Source of the DNA: Icerya purchasi
Taxonomy: Eukaryota > Arthropoda > Insecta > Hemiptera > Monophlebidae
DNA: 64,000 nt
Assembly (NCBI GenBank): GCA_039619475.1
Contig: CM077116.1
Span: forward strand, 463,077,576-463,141,575
Reading direction: 5' to 3'
The notes under the pieces are model-generated. The model saw only the letters and a list, made by a program, of their open reading frames with translations, had not been told where the DNA came from and did no database searches. Numbering within the stretch: the first letter of the stretch is position 1; each line of letters starts with the position of its first letter. A program made the translations under genes and the position numbers. Shown one piece after another: positions 1 through 64,000 of the stretch.

Positions 1-54
1 TGCTATGGTAGGAACAGCCAGGATTTTTTTTTTTTTTGCTGTATTAAGACAATG

Positions 55-810
55 GAAGGAAATTAGTAATAGTGAAATTAATATTGGCGGAATGAAGATG
101 AAGCAGCCCTTTCCGATGCGTTGACTAAGCTAAATTCGATACTTAAAGGGTATAATATGACAATAAATAAAAAGAAAACGGTTGTTATGAGATGTAGTAA
201 AACGCAGAATAATAAGGAATTAGAAATAAAATTAGATAATGAAATAATACAATATGTAAAAAATCACAGATACCTAGGCTCAATAATATCAGAGGATGGA
301 AGATGTGACCAGGAAATAAGATCTAGAATAGCGCAGGCGAAAGCCGCGTTCATCAGAAAGAACTCATTGCTAACGTCCAAAGCCATAAATGTAGAACTGC
401 GGAAAAAATGAATAAAGACATACGAACGGAGCGTACTCTTATACGGAGCAGAGGCGTGGACAATAAATAAGGGAAGGCAAAAACAACTGGAGGCTTTCGA
501 ATTATGGTGTTGGAGGAAAATGCAGGAAATTAAATGGGTAGATAAAATTAGAAATACGGAAGTGCTCGAACGCATTAATGAAGAAAGATGCTTAATGAGG
601 ACCATAACAGAAAGAAGATGCAATTGGATTAGGCATGTTATAAGAAATAATAGATACCTAACAACGATAATAGAAGGGGAAAAAGACCAAGGGGAAGAAA
701 TATTGGAAGACACCAAAGAAGATAATTACCAGTTAATGAAACGGAAAGCGCAAGCTAGAGATTTAAAAGTATCGCGATTCTAAGCATAGTACTTCCAAGA
801 AGATTGACCA
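55..810 (+). pseudogene. LINE reverse transcriptase C-terminal fragment
   Basis: One frame runs through DALTKLNSILKGYNMTINKK, the KHRYLGSIISEDGRC-like stretch, RIAQAKAAF, then IKTYERSVLLYGAEAWT and FELWCWRKMQEIKWVDKIRN to NWIRHVIRNNRYLTTIIEGE. YLGS-I--DGRC--EI--RI-QAK-AF, YG-E-WT and WI-H are the post-palm region of insect RTE/CR1-like non-LTR elements. The TGA at 409-411 interrupts the frame. The YADD box is missing upstream, so this is a 5'-truncated dead copy. The clade is uncertain. Confidence 0.8.
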
Positions 811-909
811 CCAATCGACAAAGATTGAAGAATAGAAGAGAGAGATTAATTATAAAATCTTTTACATAAGGCAATTGTAACCAGTCATGTATATTATTTA
901 TTTTAGTCC

Positions 910-2640
910 AACGGGGAACGTTTAAAATACACCGACAACACCTATTCTGTAGTAATTTAAATTAATTAAAATCGGAGTTTGAAATCGAGCACCAAACTGG
1001 AGCTGAATGTAAGCCAATATTGGTCTAATAATACTTTTATAGATAATAAGCTTGTTTGCGGTGTTTAAGTAAGATCTCCGATTGATAATTGGGTACAAAG
1101 CTGCAATGGTTCTATTTATTTTCGCTTCGGCGTATTTTTCCTTAAAAGACAATCTTTTATCTAGAATTACACCAAGATATCGAACATGATCAGCTAGTCC
1201 TGGTGCCTTTAATACTCAGTTGCCTTGAAGGGATTGGATATCTACGAGTAAAAAGTATAGCTTCTGTTTTAGTTGGATTAATTTCAATTTTCCATTTTTC
1301 CAAAAATTTTAAAACCCGAAAACTGTGCAACTGTAGACGATTATAAATGGTAGACGTTCTATACGAGCTACAGTATATAGCCGTATCATCAGAAAATAAA
1401 GCTAAACTCGTGTGTTGCAACTTCGGGAGATCGGACAAGTAGACTGAAAAGAGAAAAGGCCCCAGCACACTACCATGAGGAACTCCTGCGACAGCAGTTT
1501 TGGTCATTGATTTACCATCTTGTAATGAAACGTAAAAAGTTCTATTGCGTAAGTAACTTCTAATTAATTTGATTAGATATTTCGGAAAATTATATTTTAA
1601 CATTTTGTAAATCAGCCCATCGTGCCATGTCGAATGCTTTTGCAATATCAAATAGAATTAATCCAGTGTGTTTGTTTATATTAAAGTTATGCGTGACATG
1701 GCCAGTGATCCTAGCAACTTGATGCGCGGTAGAATAACCTGATTTGAAACCAAATTGCTCCACTGGAAGTATGTTATTATTATCGGTGAAATTACGAAGC
1801 CTGTGTAGCATGATTTTTTCCGATATATTGCTTAAAATGCTAAGTAAACTAATGGGTCGTATATTATTTACTTGGGAAGAGTCTTTGCCTGGTTTAGGTA
1901 GCGCAATAATTTTGGCTATTTTCCAGAATTTTGGAAAATAGCCGAACCACATTGTAGCATTGATTATGTGCATTAACTTTGAAATATAAATTATTAAAAT
2001 TCTCTTTAAAATAATCTATAATTTCAAACTACCCAATTACTTTGGGCGACAAGAAACTCAGAAAACCATCAAGAATATACTTGTATAATATGGAATTTAA
2101 AACGACCTCAAAAATCACTTAAAAATTCATAACTCATCACTTGATAACCTTTTAATAGTGAAATTCAAAATATATAATAAAATGCAGAAGCTTTGTCATA
2201 AAATCAAAAAAATTACCCCCCCCCCTCCCCGTCTAAAAACAGCAAAAAAAAAGGAGGTTTAAGTAAGTAACAGCTCGAGTAAAAACGTTTGAAAAACCAA
2301 AACGTATCTCAAACATATGCATAAAGGACCACTTCATAGGAAAAATATAGCCAAGCTTACAACTTTTCTAGTACCCCCTTCCGTGGAATCTTATTTAAAA
2401 TTTTTGCCGGGATATTATCAGAGTTTTTTGCTTTAGATTTCTTGAGGTACCTAAATATTTCAGCAGGTGAGGCAGGACAAAACTCAGAATGAAAAATAGG
2501 AGAACCTGTAATATTATTGAAATCAGAACTAGTTAGTAAACGTTTTACTGTATTAGTAACTAAATTATTTTGATATGTGGACGCAAGACGCGTGCTCGTT
2601 TTATGAATATTTGAGTAATACTCGGCTCTAACAACTCCGC
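910..2640 (-). pseudogene. Jockey-like LINE reverse transcriptase, broken
   Basis: Read on the minus strand from 2640: SPAEIFRYLKKSKAKNSDNI (entry to the RT domain, 2370-2640), an unrelated gap, then HIINATMWFGYFPKFWKIAK, NIRPISLLSILSNISEK, EQFGFKSGYSTAHQ, FDIAKAFD, AGVPHGSVLGPFLFSVYLSD, LALFSDDTAIY and finally INRTIAALYPIINRRSYLN. The order RPISLL, F-S-H, KAFD, GVP-GSVLGP and F-DD is that of Jockey-clade RTs. The catalytic box is FSDD instead of FADD, and there is at least one frameshift near 1620. Confidence 0.85.
1980..2366. repeat. Insertion inside the Jockey-like RT, unidentified
   Basis: The RT reading breaks between KILNKIPRKGV (about 2370) and HIINATMWFGYFP (about 1975). The 390 bp between are AT-rich, contain a C-run at 2216-2225 and encode nothing. 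No clear terminal repeats were seen. It could be an insertion or a local rearrangement. Confidence 0.4.
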
Positions 2641-2814
2641 TTTTGCTTGATCCTTATAAACATACGTGTTAAGATCAGAACCATAAAACTGTTACCATGG
2701 TAACAATATGAGATGATAACCATTTTTACTCATTAATAAGTTTAAAAGACATTTCCTGAAGATTTTTGGTGGAGTAAAATAAAACGGTAAGTTTCATACA
2801 CAAAATTAACTTTT

Positions 2815-3720
2815 TCTTTTTTTTTAAAATTATGTTACAGTCCATGTGCCATCTGTAACTGCAAGGCTATCACGGCACATGTACCATCTGGTTTAAATGT
2901 ACTAGCCTAGTTTGTTTGTTTTAATGAATTTCAATGTTTGTTGTAGTTGAGCAGGGTCATTGGACAACATTGCTTCAACGGAGTCGTTAGATAAATCGGA
3001 CACGTTCATGCGTGAGCAATGTCCAAGCATATGATTGACTTCGGGTGGAACGGGCTGCAGGCAAAAAGGGCACACTGCAGGACGAGAAGCACGTTCAAAG
3101 AGATAATCGTGTGATACAGAAGTATGCCCGATTCTAGGCCTGCTCAGAATAGAAAATTTTCTGCTTATTATTTCGAATGGAGACCACCACGGCTCTGACA
3201 GCCAAAGCTGCTCCCACTTATTTGAATAATATATATATATATATATATGCAGGGATTTGGATACAGTACACGAAGGGTCAGTATTTATGTTAATAGAGGG
3301 TGGATAGCATGGCTCTAGCAGTTCAATCTGCTCGTTCATTGTCCGGCATCCCAACATGTGCAGGGATCCACAAAAACATCATCTCATAGCCTGACTATGA
3401 AAGCTGTCTTATTGCGTAATTTATTTTTGCACACAGAACACTTTTGTTGGAAGAAATGAGGAGGAACTTGATTGCCACTGATGAGTCTATAATCACAAGA
3501 GTGTTTTGAGGTAGAGCTTCTCTAGATTTTAAGGATTCGAAGCCTAAAAAATTGCCATACATTTCAGCTTCTAGAACCGTGCATAAATCATGAAGACGAA
3601 TTGCATGTATTCCATCATTGCTTACATAGGAGAGGGCCAGGACGGCCTTGTATAGTCTGTCAAGCGAAAAAAGGCCGTCCGTAAAACAACTGAAACGCTG
3701 TCGTCGCAAAATCATAGGAT
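2815..3720 (-). pseudogene. RNase H-bearing LINE 3' part
   Basis: The minus strand has FTDG, LEAEMYGNFLGFESLKS and IIDSSVAIKFLL (RNase H acidic residues) at 3395-3715. At 2902-3230 come RKFSILSRPRIGHTSVSHDY and CPFCLQPVPPEVNHMLGHC, the RIGHT--SH-YL / C--C---H--C zinc-knuckle end of I/TRAS-type LINEs. A poly-T run at 2813-2824 on the plus strand marks the poly(A) 3' end. A (TA)n run at 3228-3248 interrupts it. Confidence 0.75.
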
Positions 3721-3764
3721 CATAGATTAACTTTCAGTCCATCGCGTATCAGATGTAATACTTA

Positions 3765-5010
3765 CTGTGTTTTTTTTTTGTTTTTTTTTTTTTTTTTTAA
3801 TTGGGCTCGTCAACCGAGGACCTTCACCCAGAAACAATTAAGGGAAAACGAAAGTTATACAGTGAGGCGATCAGCTATCGCTAATAAGAAGGAAATAATG
3901 GAGGGGATAATAAGTGTAGAAGGAAAAGACAGGATATAACGAGCACAAAAAGGAGCAGGAAGCCCCAGCCCAAGCAAGTTGGAATATAGAGCCGAGCGCT
4001 CCACCGAAAGAGCAGAGCACTCAAAGAACACGTGATCGGTGTCACAAACAACCGCATCATTTGAATGGAGAGGACAACATGGGGAAGAGGTCAACGAGAG
4101 GCGAAAGCGTGAGGAAGGTAGCAAGGAATGGTTTAAGCGCAAACGCACAATGGAGACAGCAACAGAGCGAGGAAGTGAAGGAAACAGAAGGAACCAAGGA
4201 TTTGAAGGAAGATTAGGCTGAACGGACAGATAAAAGGAGCGACAATTAGAAAAGGAGGAAGGGTACATATTCGACCAAAATCTGAGATGAAAATGTTTAC
4301 ACAAAGGCAAGAGATTAGAGGATGGGATTTTTTTGAAGAAGAATGTAGAAGAAGAATGTAGAAGAAGAAGCAGCAACCCGAGCCAAAGAATCAGCCATCT
4401 CATTACCTGAGATGCCAGAATGACCAGGAACCCACAGCAAGTCAACATGGATCCCATGGAGAGAAGAGAGAGTCCGAATGAGAGAACGTATGCGGAGAAT
4501 AGGAAAATCACAGAAATGATTAGGAAGAGGAGAAGAGATGGCTTGAAGAGCACTCATGGAGTCGGATATGATCAGAAACTGGGAAGAAAGACGATTGGAG
4601 GAGATAAAAATAATGGAACGTAAAATAGCCATTAGCTCGGCTGTAAATATGGAACAGAAAGAAGGAAGACAGAAGGATTCAGAGAAGTTATAGTTTGGAA
4701 GAATAAAAGAAGCACCAACCCCATCAGGCCCCTTAGAACCATCAGTGAAAATGGTAACATGAGAAGGGAAGAGAGAATTGACAATACTGTGGAATTCCTG
4801 TTTAATTACAGCTGGAGGGAGAGATTTTGCAAGTGTAGGCGAAATAAATACTCTGGGAGGATGGCAGAGATCGCTGAAGTTAAAGGAGAAATAAGGCAGA
4901 CTATTAAAGGAAATTGTATACGGCCAAAATGAACTAAGACGGAGAGAAATAAGGGACAGGATAGGAATTTTCCTAGGCACAAAGCGCAAATTCCGACTCA
5001 CTGTGTTAAT
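3765..5010 (-). pseudogene. RNase H LINE copy (family A), 3' half
   Basis: The minus-strand frame from 5001 carries NLRFVPRKIPI, then FPSHVTIFTDGSKGPDGVGA, FTAELMAIL, ISDSMSALQAI and LLWVPGHSGISGNEMADSLA. TDGS, AELMAI, SDS and GH-GI-GNE-AD are the catalytic motifs of an RNase H domain. A second frame (3855-4300) gives LRLNHSLLPSSRFRLSLTSS and CDTDHVFFEC, the C-terminal His/Cys tail. The frame changes near 4330. The poly-T at 3771-3798 is the poly(A) tail. Best-preserved copy of a family found at least six times here. Confidence 0.85.
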
Positions 5011-5224
5011 ATTAAGTGACCCGTCTGGATCAGAACAAGTCGAAAAAAAAAGAACGTATGAACGTACAGAGATGAAACAAAAACGAGGTTACTACTTCCA
5101 ACAAGGGGGGGGGGATGACGGGAGAACGTGGCGATATGATTTTTTTCAGTAATACGTTAATACGTACCCTGTTGCTAATACATTATTTTGAGCAACACTC
5201 GCACTCGGCAATACTTCTTTTGCT

Positions 5225-6180
5225 GAACAGGCTATAGGTTCATTTTGGCTGCGCCTGCGTAAAGATGGGTGAAATTTTCGTATTTTTCTGTTGTAAATAC
5301 TGCTCTTTGAGGAAACTGGTAACATTGATTGATTGCTGGGTGTAATTTAATTATCGCTAAGTTGGCTGTTACAAGGCTGTATTTACAGGGAACAAGATAT
5401 GACGGGCATGTCTGTTGTGAACTTAAATTAATACCATAACTTATAAGAAAGGTTATCACTCATGGTAATGGATCGTTAGGATAGGATGGACAAAGGTATG
5501 GATACAACACGGAAGAAGAGTGGTGGCTAAGGGTCCAATGAAAAAGGTCGCGAAAAGTATGAAATTCACAAATGTAGGATAATGGAAGAACACTGACTAA
5601 GGCACAGATACTCAGCGGGAGAGACGTTCGATGTACTCCGAGAATGATACGTAAAGCTGAGTGGTAGATAAGGTCTAAGGATTTCAGAAACGATCTGCTG
5701 GCCGAAGAATAAGACTTGGCATCTGTATATTAGCTTACTAAGGATTAATGTCTTATAAACTGCTAATAATAATTTAGGATGAATATGGTATTTCCGATTG
5801 AATAAACATTTTAATATAGAAAGGGATTTTGGAAATTTAATTTTGAGGTTGGATATGTGCGGGGCTCAAGATAATTTGGAATCAAAAATAAGACCCAAGA
5901 ATTTAACGGATGAACAGAAAAGAAGTGGAGAAGTACTGAGGAAAAGAGAAATATCGGTTCTGGGATTTTCCCTAGAGCTTTTGTGAAATTTAATGCAGAC
6001 AGACTTTGTTGTGGAAAACATCAGACCATCATTATCAATCAACGTATATAATCTGTTTATTGTAGATTGTAGGATGGATTGAACACTGGATGGGAAATTA
6101 GAGGAGAGGGATATATTTAGATTATCGATGAATAGATGAGCTGAAACAGGCGACTATACACAATGTCATTAATGTAAAGG
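5225..6180 (-). pseudogene. LINE RT thumb fragment
   Basis: Minus-strand reading with several stops: VKFLGLIFDSKLS, APHISNLKIKF, KYHIHPKLLLAVYKTLILSK, then LFFGQQIVSEILRPYLPLSF. F-LG--FDSKL-W--HI--LK and Y--LI-SKL-Y are the region after the RT palm in RNase H LINEs. It probably belongs upstream of the same kind of element as 3765-5010 but is too decayed to assign. Confidence 0.6.
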
Positions 6181-62436
<56,256 letters not shown>

Positions 62437-63289
62437 CTAAAAAGTTTTTAAATATTTTTGGTAATTATTAAAAAATTAAAGCATGAAATACAGTAGTATG
62501 TGACTTGTATATTACTTAAGAGCAGTGACATACACTTGTCAATTTTAATCGAAATGTGTGCCAAAAGAATAAACGAATCGTCACGTTATTAATGAATTCC
62601 GTACTTTCATGACACACATAGTGGTCACAAATCAACAAACGGTTTTAAGACCGTTTCGGTTCAATGTGAATTGTTGAAAATATGTAAACTGATTTTTGGT
62701 GATTGCGCTGTTTTACTCCGATTAATTTCGATTCGCAACGCTGCTAGAAGTGGGTTTTAGAATTGTTTGTATTTTGAGTAATTTGAATCGTATTTAAAGA
62801 TGAATAGTATTAAAAAAATAATTAATGAAATCGAGAAATAATCAACCATATAGTGTTGTACTCATTCAAAATTTTGTTAAAATGCTTAATCCTACCGTTC
62901 AGTATAAAATCGCAATTGATAATTCGAAAATAAACTGTAAAAAACTTTATTTGGTTTTATCCCGACATTTACTATAATTATATGGTTAATTTCAATGTTG
63001 CTTAGTATAAAGTATAATGTAAATGTTATAAAATTAATTTACCGGAAACAAATGTATATGATAGAACGCAGAGAAAATTTTACTAAACAAAACAATAGAA
63101 AAAGAAACAAGCAGATCAGATGTGAATATGCTGTGGATTCCATAAGTTAGATTAAAAATACTGATATTTTACATTTATATAAAATTAAATTAATCGACAA
63201 AATGTAAAAATTATAAAATAAGATCTTTCACTTTTCATGTCATTTTAATACTCAGAATATTAAGCAACAGATGAAACAATTGTAAGAAA
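62437..63289. other. Intron upstream of exon 1 in window
   Basis: AT-rich. No minus-strand frame resembling MRP TMD1 was found, so the preceding exon probably lies beyond 64000. Confidence 0.4.
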
Positions 63290-63650
63290 ATCAGAATTCA
63301 CGCAGGAGGAACGGACCTTATTAAAGATCACGGGAACTTGAAAAGTATTTAATATCAAACAGCTGATAGTATAAACCGGCGAGTAATAATAGACTTTACT
63401 GAAACCTTCAATAATTTGAAACAGGCTTTGGAACTGGTTTAGAAAGAAATGAAAACTACAAAGGTCTGGTATTTTCGATAAGGAAACTGTATGAAATTCA
63501 TTCAAACGCTATTTGAATTGGCTTAGATATAGATACAGAAGAATTCAAAATGGAAAAATATACCAGGAAAGGATATGCTTTATCCCCGACGTTATTTAAT
63601 TTATATAGTGAGCATTTGCCGGAAAAATAATAAAGAGAGCGGTGCTGCTC
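63290..63650 (+). pseudogene. LINE RT palm fragment
   Basis: Plus-strand reading with stops: ADSINRRVIIDFTETFNN, ENYKGLVFSIRKLYEIHSNA, then EEFKMEKYTRKGYALSPTLF, NLYSEHLPEK. FKMEKG-RQG--LSPTLFNLYSE is the RT motif before the YADD box; here RQGC is RKGY. Possibly the same family as 55-810. Confidence 0.65.
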
Positions 63651-64000
63651 CTAGCTAACTTTTCGTCGACCATATCAAGAACTTATTTTTCTTTGAAATT
63701 GTGAGGCTATTTGATTCTTGAAGACCTGTCGGCTACGTATCTACAATGTGAAAGTCAGTCTTGTATAACGATTTTTGAGGATTAATTAATTAAAGACTAA
63801 AATCACACAAAAAAAGAATAGTTTAATATTAAGCAACGTTATGAAAAATGCTATATGTATTGGCATTATTGATGTGTAGAACTGGAAGCTAAATGCTTTA
63901 AACTTTTTTATATGTTATTCAGAAGTATTTGAAACAAATGCGATTACATAGAAAATGCAAATGATTCTGCGAACAGTGATTTCTTTATTATAACTTGTCT

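Noticed and set aside
3226..3250. (TA)n run as an attachment site or regulatory element
   Set aside because: Simple microsatellite inside a decayed LINE; similar runs occur at 35.35, 54.6 and 15.6 kb.

Overview
The window is animal nuclear DNA, almost certainly from an insect. It is AT-rich, has GT-AG introns, and is crowded with eroded non-LTR retrotransposons (Jockey-like, RNase H-bearing, and RTE/CR1-like), hAT DNA transposons, MITEs and tRNA-derived SINE fragments. No prokaryotic operon, CRISPR array, rRNA gene or intact tRNA gene is visible. The species cannot be named from the sequence alone.

The only host gene I can support lies on the minus strand and spans most of the window. Seventeen short exons between 62436 and 6650 splice in consistent phase into an uninterrupted stretch of 894 complete codons plus 2 nt. 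It encodes the C-terminal two thirds of a full-length ABC exporter of the MRP1/ABCC1 type: end of transmembrane domain 1, NBD1, linker, transmembrane domain 2 and nearly all of NBD2. The 5' exons (TMD0, most of TMD1) lie beyond position 64000. The last coding exon lies to the left of position 1, or was missed in the left 6.6 kb. Introns run from 101 bp to about 7.2 kb.

Layout left to right. 1-6200: a patchwork of LINE fragments. 6650-6844: exon 17. 7.2-12.3 kb: Jockey and CR1-like LINE debris, exon 16, a SINE-like repeat. 12.5-13.1 kb: a hAT-type MITE. 13.6-17.4 kb: exons 15, 14 and 13, separated by LINE pieces, a SINE and a 405-bp TIR element. 18.7-19.5 kb: a long-armed inverted repeat. 20.4 kb: exon 12. 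21.6-24.4 kb: a hAT transposon with a perfect 8-bp target duplication. 25.3 kb: exon 11. 27.4-31.1 kb: a LINE with large ORFs, a Jockey tail and a long-TIR MITE. 31.4-37.6 kb: exons 10, 9 and 8 with Jockey fragments. 37.9-42.8 kb: a cluster of RNase H LINE copies. 44.7-49.5 kb: exons 7, 6 and 5 with more LINEs. 52.5 kb: exon 4. 54.7-58.9 kb: a second hAT copy of the same family with two nested MITEs. 59.3-62.4 kb: exons 3, 2 and 1. 63.3-64.0 kb: an RT scrap and the start of a repeat also present at 38.2 kb.

I found no novel multi-gene system. The points most worth following are the Leu-to-Phe change in the NBD2 signature motif, the well-delimited hAT/MITE insertions, the long-TIR elements, and an exact 47-bp repeat that ends at the window edge. 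Exon boundaries were placed by hand from splice motifs, reading phase and family resemblance, without RNA evidence.
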